A stretch of 64,000 nt of DNA from Vespa crabro (lineage: Eukaryota; Arthropoda; Insecta; Hymenoptera; Vespidae). Each line of letters begins with the position of its first letter. Position 1 is the stretch's first letter. The notes beneath the pieces were generated by a model that searched no databases, had not been told where the DNA came from, and saw only the letters and a list, made by a program, of their open reading frames with translations. The stretch spans positions 1,955,732-2,019,731 of the forward strand of contig NC_060962.1 in assembly GCF_910589235.1 (NCBI RefSeq). The letters run 5' to 3'. Positions 25,801-39,012 of this stretch are shown here, piece after piece. Both the position numbers and the translations under genes were made by a program.

Positions 25801-27058
25801 CGCCAAATTTTAGAACGAATAAATCTTCCATATACTTTGCATGATATTACTTTAAAATTTCATCTTAAAAATATTACATATGATAAATAGAATAGATCTC
25901 TTTGAAATTTATCAAATGAAGAAAAATCAGATATCATTACAACAAACATTAGCTACTTTTTATATTGATATTATTTCCATATAAGGAAGTTAATTTATTC
26001 AAATTATACTAAATCATCTATTATACTTTTACCGTATTAAAGTGTTTTTTTTTTTGCGAATGATATATATTACAAAGGAAATAAACGTACAATTTCATTC
26101 TAAATTCTTGGTAAATTTATGGCAATATATAAAATTCTCGTCCTATTGTCGGTGGGTAGTTATTTTCGTTCTTAAACGAGGTCATGCTTCAGAAGTTCGA
26201 GCACATTCTACACTGATTCTTTCGTCCAATCCTTGAACGACGATCGTAAGATATAACAAATCTTTAAGAACCGTTACAACTGCCGTAGACACATGTACAC
26301 AAACGCGCGCATGCGCATCTGTGCGCAAGTTAAATCTGTTTGACAATGCCCTAGCGGTTACTGCTTGGTACGTTGAACTTATATAAAATTGTGAAAGGTA
26401 CTATTCTCCCAACTTTTTCTTTTCCGTTCACATTCCGCCTGTCGGCAAACTCAATTTCTCGTTTTCCCTATTCTTTTATCTATTCTTAGAAAGGATTATG
26501 ATCGTCTCTTTGTACTTTAGCATCGGATCAATCTAGTCACTCGATTAATTATATATACATATGTATATTTAATTACATTACATGTACATATATATATTTA
26601 TACGCCTTTATATATAATTTCGTCGAGATAATATTTACAAGTAGCAACTATATAAATTTTCATTTACAATTGGATTAAAATTGATCTAATCATATTGCTG
26701 ATCAATAACATATTTTCCTACAATTTATGATTGATATTGAATGTAAATATATATATTTATGATAGAATTCATGTATTAATATATTTCATAGAATTTATTA
26801 TTATACTTTTTATGTATATATTTTCCATGAATTTATTTTAACGATTAATTAAGGAAAATTTGTTAAATATAATACACAAAAATGAATATAATTCTATACA
26901 TTGTGTAGAAAAAATAAGGTCATAAAATGCTCGTAAATATTGTTTAAACGATATATTTTCCGTATCTTGAAGAACGATTAGGTAACCTTAGATAATCCAA
27001 CGGTACGTAAAAGTGTACTTTGATACTACACACACACACATATATATATATATACATG

Positions 27059-27101
<43 letters not shown>

Positions 27102-29384
27102 CATCATACCTCTGTTTCCCTGATGATTGTTCAAACGTTCAAACAGTAAAAAGTTCTCTTTATTTCTGAAAACAAATATAATTGAAATATATGATCCGCG
27201 TTTTTTAGCTGATAAAAAAATTTATAAAATCACTTGAATTCTTGGTGATTAAAAAGAATTCAAATTTCTTGTTATCATCAATTTTTTATCAACATTTGTA
27301 TATTAACGTGACTAAAATATATTTTTCATCGATACTATTATGAAATGTTTTGCTATTTATAATTGTAAATTTTAAACCTTTTTTTGCTTCATCTTTAAAC
27401 TATTTTGTCATTACAAAATAATTTATTCGTCATCCTCATAATGATCGATTATAATAATTTCTTTTTTGACTTCAAATGTAAATGACAAAGACTTGATAAA
27501 TGGACATTTCGCTTGCATCATGTTTTTGTTTGCTAAGTGATACGATTAAATAAAACTTGCTTACTCAGAAATTTAAATACATATAATTTCATGGGACAGT
27601 CGTGTCAACATTTTTTGTAGTATCTTTTTTTTTATGCATTTTTCTTAACAACTAGAAATTTCTAAAATATATTCTTCTATCTAAAATATATCTTTTAAAT
27701 TAAATAATATACTATGATAAACATCGCTATATATGAGATTAGATAAAGTTAATTGGACCATGTTCTCATTACTATTTACGATTAGATGTTATAAATAAAT
27801 CGAGTGAAACAATATCGTCTCACATATATCTTCACTTATTAATATTAGATATTGTAAGATATCATTTAGAGAAAATGCGCAATAAATTGTATTATTGAAT
27901 TATCTCGAGTTCATGACAATTTTCGATAATAATATAACTTCAATATTTCGAAACTTTATATATAACGAAGTGAATGGAGAGAAAGAGAGAGGCCAATGAG
28001 TGAAATAGCTCTTTAAAGCGTAAAATCTCTTTAGGTTAAAGAAAGGAGCAAATGATGAAAAAGAGAAAGATATATGGAATAAAGGGATGGAGAAAGAAAG
28101 ATCAAAGTTAAGAAGAGAGCGGTGAAACCGGAGCATAGTGTGAAATTGCCGACGAGTTGATCTACAACTTTCTAAATGACGACAAGAAAGCACCGTTCGA
28201 TTGTTGGAACGAAGCTCTTTTCGACGAAAAATCTAGACTATCGATAATTTAGAAATAAAACGATTTAGGTCATGATCATTTTACTAATCCAAATGATGTT
28301 CTAAGATCAGTTGAAAACATTTTAAAGTTTTATAAATTGAAAGCAATAAAACGTTAAAAAAAGAATAAATTCTAAATAATTCTTAATTAAACGGTCAATT
28401 GAATTTATCTAATACTCGGATTTTTCCGATCACGAATTATCATTACTGTTATGTCGATGACCCCTTGGAATTTCAAAGCGAGAACTTTAGGAACTACATA
28501 CGTGCACTGTTTCACAATCATTCTTCAACCGGAGGTTACGAAATTAATTGTATACTGCTTACTACTTAAAAAGTATTACTAATGATATCGATTGGAGAAA
28601 TATTTCTTTGAGATAACGATTTAAAAAAAAAAGTCGGTGGATGATAACGAAAAAATAGAACAAAAAAAGAAAAAAAGAATTCATTTGTACCTAATATTTT
28701 TTCGATCGTACTTGAAAGTTTCATTATTATCTCTCTTATTCCCCAGTTTCCTTGGCCTACTCCAATAATATAGGGCTTCGCTGTTACGTTCACATCCGTA
28801 TCAACCTTCATCTACTTTTACATTTAACAGAAATTATATAGAAAAGTTATTGACTTTTATAATACAGATCGATTAAAAAAAAAAAAAAAGAAGAAGGAGA
28901 AAGAAAAAACAAATTTGAAAAATGTTCAATCGTTAATGAGAGTTTATTTTTAGGTCGTTCGAGGACACTCCTTTATACGAAACAATTAAAAGATGAAGAA
29001 CTGCAACAATATGGCGAGGAATTGTTGCAGGAAGTCGAGGGTCTTTTGGATCACGATTACAGTCCTGTGGTTCAGATGCCTCCCTACAAACGTCCTCGCA
29101 TTGAGAACGAAGTGAACAATCAAAAGTTCATTGCTTCCTCGGAACAAATTGGTGGTACGTTAAGTGGTATATTTGGTGGCCAAGAAATGCCGTTTATGAA
29201 ACCGAGCAATCGGAAATATATCGAGCCACCATTGGATGACGTTTGGCCACCACCTAATCCAGGCGGGAAAACGGAACCTAAAGTGGTCGATAAGCTTGAA
29301 GCTTTAACCAACGAACTAAAGATCAATATATCTGACTCGGAAGGCACCAGAACCGTCCTCGTAAAAGTACCTCATGAACAGTGA
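20017..29384 (+). CDS. CREB3L: CREB3/CREB3L3/CREB3L4-type ER-anchored bZIP transcription factor
   Basis: Five exons: 20017-20148, 23490-23940, 24778-25043, 25136-25673 and 28954-29384. All junctions are GT-AG and all phases match, giving 605 residues. The family sits in the ER membrane and is cut in the Golgi by site-1 and site-2 proteases, and the released N-terminal half enters the nucleus to bind CRE-like sites. Visible in order: an acidic N-terminus with Phe/Leu patches (residues 10-28 and 47-64), DSGLSS (83-88, a beta-TrCP degron type), several Ser-Pro sites (100-150), a basic region with RRKIRNKISAQDSRKRKKEY (348-367), a leucine zipper (about 371-412), one membrane helix (about 422-439), the luminal RSRTLL (464-469, an RxxL site-1-protease type) and an Asn-Ile-Ser sequon at 587. 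The basic region and membrane segment are closer to CREB3L3/CREB3L4 than to CrebA/CREB3L1. The ATG at 19999 would add six residues; 20017 has the better context (A at -3). Confidence 0.93.
22296..22350. repeat. (GA)n microsatellite in intron 1
   Basis: About 27 GA units with one ATA interruption. Confidence 0.95.
22796..22840. repeat. (TA)n microsatellite in intron 1
   Basis: About 22 perfect TA units. Confidence 0.95.
23941..24777 (+). other. Intron 2 of the CREB3-like gene
   Basis: The 837-bp intron runs from donor G|GTAAGA to acceptor TTTTACAG and interrupts a codon after its first base. It is AT-rich and nothing else was seen in it. Reading through the donor gives an in-frame stop at 24027-24029. 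Confidence 0.85.
25674..28953 (+). other. Intron 4 of the CREB3-like gene
   Basis: The 3.3-kb intron runs from donor G|GTGAGT to acceptor TATTTTTAG. It splits the gene between the membrane segment and the site-1-protease motif. Read-through would add SLYYYKF and a stop at 25702, leaving a protein that keeps the membrane helix but lacks the RSRTLL site. A minus-strand 81-codon ORF (28811-28566) and a 97-codon ORF (28193-27900) are open, but I cannot support either as a gene. Confidence 0.85.
27027..27098. repeat. (CA)n(TA)n compound microsatellite in intron 4
   Basis: Six to seven CA units run into TA units, then a CATG interruption and a second TA tract. Confidence 0.9.
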
Positions 29385-29442
29385 AGTACCATCTTTCTTT
29401 CTTTTCTTCTTTATTTCCCTTTTTTTCTGGAGATAACAACAA

Positions 29443-29456
29443 AATAAAAGAATAAA
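29443..29456 (+). terminator. Poly(A) signals of the CREB3-like gene
   Basis: Two AATAAA hexamers lie at 29443-29448 and 29451-29456, about 60 bases after the TGA. Either would give a very short 3' UTR. A further AATAAA near 29537 could serve a longer form. Confidence 0.6.
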
Positions 29457-30645
29457 TACCGTTTAAATGAAATCGAAAGATCGTGAAAGAACGCATGTAT
29501 CTCAAAGGTTTTCGTCGTAAATTTCGAATTTTTCAATAATAAACATACATCGATATAACTAGCGACAAAGTTAAACGTTAATAGTAAATCGAATTGAAAA
29601 GAAACATTAAGAATTTAATATATTCCTCTAATAACATACATTCTTTGTTTTACTTTAAATAAATGTTTATCATATGAGAGGATCGATCATGGAATATTAT
29701 TATAGAATCGTCCGATCAACGTTAGTTTTAATATTCATATATAGGAAATAAAAAGTATGTTAACTATCGATGGGAATGTTGACAATGAAATAATATCGTC
29801 ATTATATGGAAAGAGAGAAAAGATATCATATATTATTGATTCTTTCCACGTTAATGATATTCTCCATTTGCTGATAAGACACTTATCGAGCAAAGCTTGA
29901 ATTTCATCGTTAGCGATAAAATATTTGTCTTGTAAGACAATAATATTTAGAACGGATATTATTAGGAATAGCAACAATCTTTTGTTTATACAGAATATAG
30001 ATTCTTTCGTTATTTAAAACAAAATCAACGATTCGAATACCGTAATTTTCTTTTACACATTAGTTATATCTCAAGAAAAATATCTATTTTTATATTCAGT
30101 TCGAGGAATTGAAAATGATAATTAATATTCAATAATAACCTTATCGGTTTTATTACATATATTAAATTCATAATCAGAAATTACACACACAAACACACAT
30201 ACGCACGCATGCAAATTAAAAATATTTAGAAGCATTGCAGTAACATGGATATTAATTCATGTGATTTGTGCTCTCGAACTGAATATCAAATAAATATCTT
30301 AACTTTTCACATATACATTCGAATGACCATATAAATCACGTTATTAATAGAGTACTCTTTTTTATCTATGATACATTAAGAAATTAATTAATAATCATCC
30401 ATTAAAGGCAAGGATCACGTTGCCTTTTCTGACGCATCATCGAAGATTCGAAAATCGTCTTAAAACAAATTGTTTCCCTTAATCACAATCACTTCAGATA
30501 ATTTATAGAAACCTTGTATTCATCGAACATTGTATGGATGGCTTCAAGCCAATCGGAATCTTGCAAGGATTAATATTGTTATCATAGGCAGTACTACGAT
30601 TTTTGTAAATATTTGCAATTGTAGAGTATATGAATGATAAAGAGA

Positions 30646-30675
30646 GATATATATATATATACACATATATATATG
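30646..30675. repeat. Short (TA)n/(CA)n tract
   Basis: TATATA and ACACATATATATA run just left of the ATT array. Confidence 0.8.
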
Positions 30676-30692
30676 AAAATATTATACAATTA

Positions 30693-30829
<137 letters not shown>

Positions 30830-31533
30830 TACAGCTTTAAAAATAACTTTTTACGAAAATGCAATGTGTAATTTTACGCATGTTATTATGCAAAAGAAAA
30901 ATATTTACAACGGTGTACGGTAGAATACCCATGATCTGTCAAGAAAAAAAAGGAAAAAAAAAAGAAATGTTATATCCACACAAAAATGACGTACCGACAG
31001 ATAGTCTTAAAATGCATGTTTTATCTTTGTTGTAAGAAGATAAAAATGAATGAAAGAATAGGAAGTAGAAAAGATGGAAAATTCTTTCTTTGAAGAGCTA
31101 CTAAGAAATTCTAGAAGGAAAAACGGTATGCGTTTAGTTAGATAAGTTCTCAATATAAAAAAAAAAGTTTTCAATATACAAGAGTTAAAAGTTAAGCGTG
31201 TATTTTGCACCAAGTGCTAAGACTGTATTGTGTAAATCGCATGCCGACCTTTACTTCAAGATAAGAAAGAAAATGAATTCAAAGTATTCCTCGCCTGATT
31301 TTTATTTTGCGTTATTAGAATTTGATTATAATTTTTATTACTTTATATACGGCTCGCGACGCGCGCGTTCATATATGATATATCATCACTATATACATAG
31401 ATATATGCACGAAATTGTAAATAAATATATCGAAAAAGTATATTTTACCATCGTGTAATAGTTCGTACTTACATTTCTTTTCTTTACAACGTGGGACGTG
31501 GGTTGTGGAAGACACACAAGAAGGAAAAGCAAG

Positions 31534-31535
<2 letters not shown>

Positions 31536-31594
<59 letters not shown>
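31536..31594. repeat. (TA)n microsatellite
   Basis: About 29 perfect TA units. Confidence 0.95.
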
Positions 31595-31598
<4 letters not shown>

Positions 31599-33038
31599 CG
31601 TCTCGTCCTTACGTAAAAAATTAATTAAATTCGTTTGATCGCTTTCGCAGCGCGCCGTTAAAGATAATTTTGATTTAATTTAGATAAGTTCACACATACA
31701 TTCCTAATTAATAATGTTTGTCCGAAAATAGAGTAATCGTTCTATTTTTGCACGTAAGGTCAAAGGGATGAAGGTACTACACTATTAAAAAAAAAAAAAA
31801 ATTGAATAAATATGCGTGTAGCAATATTATAAAAGAAAAAAAGCAAAAGAAAAAGAAAGCAAAAAAAAAGAATAAAAACTTGAACGTAATTATCTTGCAA
31901 ATGTTTTTTCTATTTCTCGAATATCCTGTTACTGGTGAGAGAAAGAATATTCAATATTATAATGTTGAAAAAATATTTCATATATGGTATTCTTGAACAT
32001 TCGCTTTCTATATTATTTATCTAACAGCGTGATATATCTTTTATATTTCGAGCCATTATGACTTAATATAAGGAAAAATCCCGCATTATAACAAATACTG
32101 ACTAAAATTCGATCGTAATCATACCTGCAATTCCTCGTACATCTTTGTTAAAACATAAGTTAAAACATAACTAAGGTCAATACTTTTGACTCTGCGTAAA
32201 TAAATATGGGTATTTCCGATATGCTCGTTAGCTATGTCACACTATTTCAAATGCATCGTAAAACATTTTTAGATAAATTATTCTATATAAACATTTTGAA
32301 ATTCACTGATTATATTATTTTACATATTTGCTTGAATCGTGAAAACTGAAAATAAAAATAAAAATTATAAATTAATCACGGACAGAAAGAACGATATTAA
32401 CACGTCGAAGAATCGCAATAAACTGACAATGAGAATTCCTTTTACTGTTGTTGTTGATCTGCTAGGTCATAAGATGTTATCGTTGAACATTATAAGTAAG
32501 AAATTTGCGTTTATAACAGCTAAATGTACGATTAAATCAAACTTAATGTTATTTAACCTTTCTAACCGGAGATGATGAATAACTCGTCATTGGGCGCGCA
32601 AAACAAATTAAATCGTTACAAAACTATAAAAATTACACTAAGATATATTAAACATAAAAACGTCATTTTCTTTCTTTTTTATTGTCATTGTGTTATCATG
32701 CAGTATAATTCGAAAGTGTAAACTATATATTGGCTAAACAAATTTACAAAAAATTAGACAGGTGAATATTAGAAATCCACCTGTAAAGTACCACTACATG
32801 TACCTTGCTTTAAATTATATCATACTGTTAAATGAAATGAATTATCGTTTAAATTGTTCGTTTAATTATCACAGAATGTTTTTGAATATTTTAATTATTT
32901 GTTTAATTATCACTGTCCTTAAATTTTTTAGTTTTATAATCGTACAAGTTGTAATTTATATTTCACATTTACTACGAATATGATGAGAATCTATGTTAGT
33001 TTATCATGGCACGTCCAGAGTGCGCTTTCAAGAAACGA

Positions 33039-33158
33039 CCAATAAGGAGAAGCCGATTACTAGAGAACACAAATTGTTGCTATACTAGACATCCAACAAT
33101 CAATACGTGGTTATATTTGGTATTTTACAGTTAATCTGTGTCTTAATTCCCGCCAAAA
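33039..33158 (+). promoter_or_regulatory. Primase promoter region with CCAAT box and E2F site
   Basis: A CCAAT pentamer lies at 33039-33043. At 33147-33158 is TTCCCGCCAAAA, whose complement TTTTGGCGGGAA is a consensus E2F/DP site, ending 106 bp before the primase ATG. Primase and other replication genes are classical E2F targets induced at G1/S, so the site fits its gene. No TATA box is evident and the transcription start cannot be fixed from sequence. Confidence 0.55.
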
Positions 33159-33264
33159 TTTTGTTAATGTGAATTTTACTAGTGACATGTAAATTAAATA
33201 AAACACTAAAGGCAAAGAGCCCTTAAATGATATTTTATCCGAAGTTTTACTATATTTATTCCAA

Positions 33265-35009
33265 ATGGGAGATGTAGCAAATCTTAATGATTTATTACCA
33301 ATTTATTATGCTAGATTGTTTCCTTTCAATGATTATTATGACTGGCTCAGTTATGGAAGTAGTAAGTTTGTTGTTCAACATGTTTTCTAAAATTAGAATG
33401 TAACAAAGAAAATTTCACATTTGTGTACTTTATTTGTATTAATTTTAGCAAATAACTTCAGCAGAAGAGAATTCTCTTTCACTCTTCAAGATGATATTTA
33501 TCTTCGATTCCAATCATTTAAAACTCTTAAAGACTTAGAAGCAGACATCAAGAGACTTCTTCCATTTAAAATTGACATTGGTGCTGTGTACAATGTTCCG
33601 TAAGAATGATCTTATAATTTTTCTATTATTAAGTTATTTAATGTTTTATTAAATAATATATCTTATTTATTGGATCAATTGTATAATTGATAGGCCGAAA
33701 GAACAAAGAAAAAGAGCACGATTTTTTCCCGTAGAAAGAGAACTTGTTTTTGATATTGATATGACAGATTATGATGAAGTAAGAACATGTTGCGAAGGTA
33801 CAGATATTTGTAATAAATGTTGGAAGTTTATGATACTTGCATGTAAAATATTAGACAACGCGTTAAGAGGTAATTATACATATGTTATACAAATGATAGA
33901 AAATATTTTTCCTTTTTTTTTGTTAAAAATAATCTGTTAATATTAAGAAAAATAATTATATGTTTAGCTGATTTTGGATTCAAGCATATTCTCTGGGTAT
34001 TTTCTGGTAGAAGAGGTATACATTGTTGGGTTTGTGATCCAGAAGCACGCTTTTTAGAAGATGTTCAACGTGCTGGAGTTGCAGAGTATTTACAAATTAT
34101 CGGAGGAGGAGAATACATGAAAAAGAAAGTCAATTTATCCACTGATACTTTACATAAATCTATTAGGTGAAATATTATCTAACTTTATTATGATGTTAAA
34201 TAAATACTGCTATGTTTATTTAATATATTTTCTTATAGACGTGCATTAGATATAATTGAAGCAGAATTTATACCTATGTGCATTGAAGAGCAAGATATAT
34301 TAGGAACAAATGAAAGAATGGAAAAGTTTCTAGCGATATTACCTGATGAAGAAGACCAGCAAGAACTGAAGAATTTATTTGGCCAATGTTCTTCCAGTAC
34401 AACTCGATGGAAAGCATTCTGTGAATTTGTCAAAGACAAAAGAACAAAGGTATAAAAGAAATATGAATTTGAGTAAAATTCACATTAAGAATTAATCATC
34501 TCATCTAATTTAGAGGGGATCAAAATGGTATTTATACCGTCATCTTAGGGAAGAAGTGATGTTGCAATATGCCTATCCAAGGTTAGATATAAATGTTACA
34601 AAAGGAATGAATCATCTTTTAAAATCTCCTTTCTGCATACATCCAAAAACGGGCAAAGTTTGCGTACCATTTACGGTAAAGACCGTAGAAAAGTTTCAGC
34701 CAGATAAGGTTCCAACAATAATGACATTAATTGACGAAATTAATGAGTTCGACGCAAAGGAGAAGACAGAAGAAATAAATAATTTAGATACAACAAAGAT
34801 AAAAGATTATAAAAAGACGAGTTTAAAGAAATCACTTCACATATTTCACGAATTTTTATGGGGACTTAAAGAAGCGCGAAAGGGTTTAAAGGCTAAGGAA
34901 AATGGTATGTTGTTTATTAACTCTTAGCTAATTATGATTACAGATTTTTCAATTTAAAACAATTAAATATTATTTTATAATTATTTCAGATGAAAAAATG
35001 GAATTTTAA
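33265..35009 (+). CDS. Prim1: DNA primase small (catalytic) subunit, PRIM1
   Basis: Seven exons: 33265-33361, 33449-33599, 33694-33869, 33968-34166, 34239-34449, 34514-34904 and 34990-35009. The frame is continuous and gives 414 residues, close to the human protein (420). The small subunit makes the RNA primers of the DNA polymerase alpha-primase complex in the nucleus. Visible features: REFSFTLQDDIYLRFQSF (about residues 38-55), the catalytic Asp pair D103/D105 in FDIDMTDYD, zinc ligands C115, C116, C122 and C125, the SGRRGIHCW nucleotide-binding motif (154-162), the third catalytic Asp D303 in YPRLDINV, KGMNHLLKSPF (308-318) and HPKTG (321-325), and the C-terminal DYKKTSL. All expected catalytic and metal residues are present. 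The six introns are 64 to 98 bp. The last exon encodes only the final residues DEKMEF. Confidence 0.97.
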
Positions 35010-35037
35010 AAACTGCGGAGTTCTCTCAGAATGTAAT

Positions 35038-35058
35038 AATAAATATTTTACAAATAAA
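35038..35058 (+). terminator. Poly(A) signals of the primase gene
   Basis: AATAAA lies at 35038-35043 and again at 35053-35058, 30 to 50 bases after the TAA. The 3' UTR would be very short. Confidence 0.65.
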
Positions 35059-38000
35059 ATAGATTATATTACTTATATATTGTATTAATTGAAAACTCTT
35101 ATTTTAACATCTGATCTATATATTAGATTCAGGAACACTTTTACATGTAAAAACATTAAGAATCCAGACTAATGAGATCAATATCGTAGTTGCAGAATCT
35201 ATTAAACGCATTTGTATAACAAGTTCCGCATAAGAGTCTTTGTTAGAGAAGAATCTTTATTTGACAAGCAAATATATTTGTCGTATCGGAGTCACTCGAA
35301 GACGGTGGCGCATTGACGAAGAATAAAAAGAATTTGCTAGTAAAGGAAACCGCTCGATGGATTTATTGCTCAAGGTGCTTACCTTCAGATAGAATAGTCA
35401 ATAGCGTAGTCTACTTTGCTAACTATTATTGTTGATTAAAATAAACTTTTCTATTGAAAATAATCGAAAAATTTTATTTTAAACATTGCCCTTACTTAAA
35501 TCATTCTTTAAATTTATTATCATCAATAATAAAAGCTATTCGAATAATGTAATTATGAGCAATCTCTAACTTTGATTTGGAATTCTGAATCGAGTACGCC
35601 AATGTAAGATCGTGAAGCCGGCGAGCTTAAAGACCCTTTAAGGAGATAGATCGGCCAAGATTAAATAGAGGTAATGAAGTACATCACTATCGTCTTTTAA
35701 ACCTTTCTGACCATATTTGACTGACTTTATTTATCCCAATTGCCACCAAATTCCTTCTCTTTCTATTTTATTCAACGGGATAATTGTTTTTCGTTCGATG
35801 CACTATTTATTTCTTAAGGTTGTTCATCATCCCTTGTCTTATAATGGTTTACGCCAGCAATGAATTCAAACGTAATTTTCGATTGATTTTAATAAACAAG
35901 GTCTCATTTTGAAGATGAAGATTTAAACAGGGAGATGCCTTTTTCGAATTTTTAAAAAAATTTTGCATAATGTCAACAAAACGAACTCTTCATCGACTTT
36001 GATAGTTAACCAGATAGTTTGGTTTCTGTGACTTTATTATGTATTATGATTCAAAGAAATTTGCAATTATATGAAATTTATTAGATTCTATTTTTAACGA
36101 AATAGAGTTGAATTCAATCGGTAAAACCTTTGATGAATTTGATATTTATTGTTAACTACGTAAAATTAGTACTTAACATACTTACGATTTTGTTATTTAT
36201 ATATTTGATATGATATAATATAACGATTTTTATATAAAATGATTTATATATTAAAGTATAAACGAACGAAAAAGTAAAATAAAATTATACCAAGAAAATA
36301 TATTACAGATCAAAATATTATATTGTATTCTTTTTTAATATGAAAAATGCTTAATATTAATATTAATTAAATAAAGGATTAATATTAATTTATAATATTA
36401 ATTATTATATGTTGAAACATTAAAATTCAATACTCGTGTATATATCCATGGTCGGTGAATTCTTATATAAGTTCGTTGATGATTTACGAACTTAGATAAC
36501 TAACGAGAAATGAAATGAATTTTTTAATTATCAAGAAAGAGAATAATGTAACGAAAAACGAAAATGTTTCAAAGAGAAAACTGAACGAAATGGGATAATA
36601 TTTGAAAGAGAAAACTTAACGAAATGAGAAAATATTTGAAAGAGAAAACTGAACGAAATGAGATAATATTTGAAAGAGAAAACGAAAAGAAATATGATAT
36701 TTACAAAGTAAATATTAAAATATGAGAATTAAATGATATTATAAACAGTTAAGAATAAATATGCAAAAATGTTCATATGTCCTTCAAAATGTTGTATTAT
36801 CATAATTTGATTTAGTATTTTATAGATAGATTAAATAGATTACATAGATAGATTACAGTATTACAATGATCTAATACTGTAATATGCTACATTCTGTTAT
36901 AACACTTTTTGAATGATGACCGTTTTTAACCAAAGACTCTTTTCTTATTCCCACATAAGGAATGTCTGAATGCAGTGGTTAGGATATAAAGTAAAAAAAA
37001 GACTATATACCAAAGAGGCTCCCACAAATTGCAGCTCAAGAAGGGCAACTATAAACCGTGAGTTATTTTCGAAAGTTCATCAGCATGTTCGACCTTTCTG
37101 AGAATGGCTTTTACAATTAGTCATGTTATCAATCAAAATATTCTTATGGTGTCGAGCGTAGAAGTAAATTTGGAAAATACTACGAAATGTTATCTCTTCG
37201 TTCTCACATTTTTCCGTGAACGCGAATAGAATTCTTTAATATTTACATAAGATTTAAAAAAAATAATAATAATATAAAAATAGAGAAATCGTTAGATCGT
37301 GCACTTTTTAACATCTAGTTTTATATGATGAGATCGAAGATATTACATTCGATAGGATGTGACCAGGTTTTTTAATATAAGGTATTTTTCTAATCTATTT
37401 TCAAATGTTGATTAAGGTACCATGGACCGATAAAGAATTGTTTAAATTAGATTTTCATTTAATTTTTTTTTAAATGTGATTAATTACAATTAATATTATA
37501 TTCAAGCAAAATTTAATTAAGCTTTTATATCAAGTCATTCTTTTAATCATCTTCTACATATTTGCAAGTATTATCGATCAATCAAGAATTGTTTAAATTA
37601 AATTTTTTAATTAATTCTCATTTTTCTTATTAATTCTTATTTATTCTTATTTACAGATATTTATTGTGTGGAACTTTCAAATGAAACCTTTGGAAAGCTT
37701 TCATTCTTTAAGTAGAGAAAAATCAAGCTCGATTTAAATCAAATAAGACAATTTCCAAGACGTCCACTCCACGTTATCAGTTTTTTAAAATTCCATTTTA
37801 TTGTATCTTCTGAATTTCTTATTCTCCAAAAAGGCTTTTCATGGGGCTTTATTGATTAAGAAAGGGCTTTTATGATGGGTTGGGTTTTTTTCTTTTATTC
37901 TTCTTCTTCTTCTTCTTTAGGGGATCTATTCATCATCGAGGAAATTGCAATTTCATATCATGGATTTATAAAGATGTTTTCAAAATTTTTCCACATTAAA

Positions 38001-38875
38001 TGTATTGAGAAGAAAATGTCTTTTTTCCCGTTTGGTCAGAACAGATAGAACACTTGCAGAAGTGTGGGTAGGCACTCACATGAGCGTTCATGGGCGCTAT
38101 TAAATCCAAGCTTCGGCCCGAACGTACTTAGGTAGGATACTTTCGTGGTTGTGTCCGGCACACTTGTGTAAGTATTTTTAAGTGCGATAGGATTCGATCT
38201 TGGGTTTCGACGTAAATTGCAGAATCTCAAAAGCTTCTTTAATAAAGGTTACTGAAACTACCGGTGTTGGATGATCTCGTTATCTGTTAGTCAGACTTAA
38301 AATACCTGGAGTTGGCGTTGAGATAAGAAATTTCGCGAAAATGACTGTTATTTCGGAATTTAAATTTTACTTTAATTTTTAAATAATGATAATAATATAA
38401 AAGAATAGAGTCACTGTCTTCAATTTGTTTTTCAACAGCAGCAACCTCCATGTGGTGAGATCTAAATACTAAGTACACGATATTACTTTCGATATAATGT
38501 GTATTTCGATTTTTAGATTACATATAAGAGGAATATTATAATCCACATAAGTTTATACACCGATGGCATATAATGGGGACAGTGTCCCTCTATTACGTTT
38601 TTTATGTAGTCATATTTTGTCCATACCTGTCGCTGAAATCACACACATTTCGAACGAAACGATGGGGAATACACTTAAAAAACAAGATAAGTTTTTACTA
38701 AGGAAAGTTTCGAGGTCAGTGGATCAGAACGTATACCGATATTTGACTCATACGGCTGATGGAATCTCATCTACAATGAAGTTTTGTGTAATAAGTGAAA
38801 CTTCTAATTATTGCATTGGAATTAATCACGTCCGCTGTATCCGAGGATAGACGGTATCGTTCTCTCGCTTTTAGA
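35059..38875. other. Gene-poor spacer downstream of primase
   Basis: The block is AT-rich. It contains a 34-bp minisatellite (36567-36700) and a 95-codon ORF (38563-38850) starting at a real ATG. That ORF is one of the longest non-repeat ORFs outside the two genes, but it has no recognised domain. A minus-strand 64-codon ORF (38230-38036) lies in a GC-richer island. None of these is supported as a gene. Confidence 0.4.
36567..36700. repeat. 34-bp minisatellite, about 3.9 copies
   Basis: Units lie at 36567-36600, 36601-36634, 36635-36668 and a degenerate fourth to about 36700. The core is TTTGAAAGAGAAAAC followed by a TGAACGAAATGAGATAATA-like part. Units 1-3 differ from each other at only a few positions. 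Confidence 0.9.
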
Positions 38876-38945
38876 ATTCAAGAGAAAAAGAGAAGAAAAA
38901 AAATGAGTTAATTATTTTCGAAAGACATTCGATGAATCAAATCTT

Positions 38946-39012
<67 letters not shown>

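Noticed and set aside
28566..28811. 81-codon minus-strand ORF inside intron 4 of the CREB3-like gene
   Set aside because: Its first 45 residues look protein-like, but the rest is translated poly-A/T and no gene signals surround it.
38180..38300. tRNA-like B box (GATCGAATCC) on the minus strand
   Set aside because: The sequences on either side cannot form the T-arm stem or an acceptor stem, and no anticodon arm is visible.
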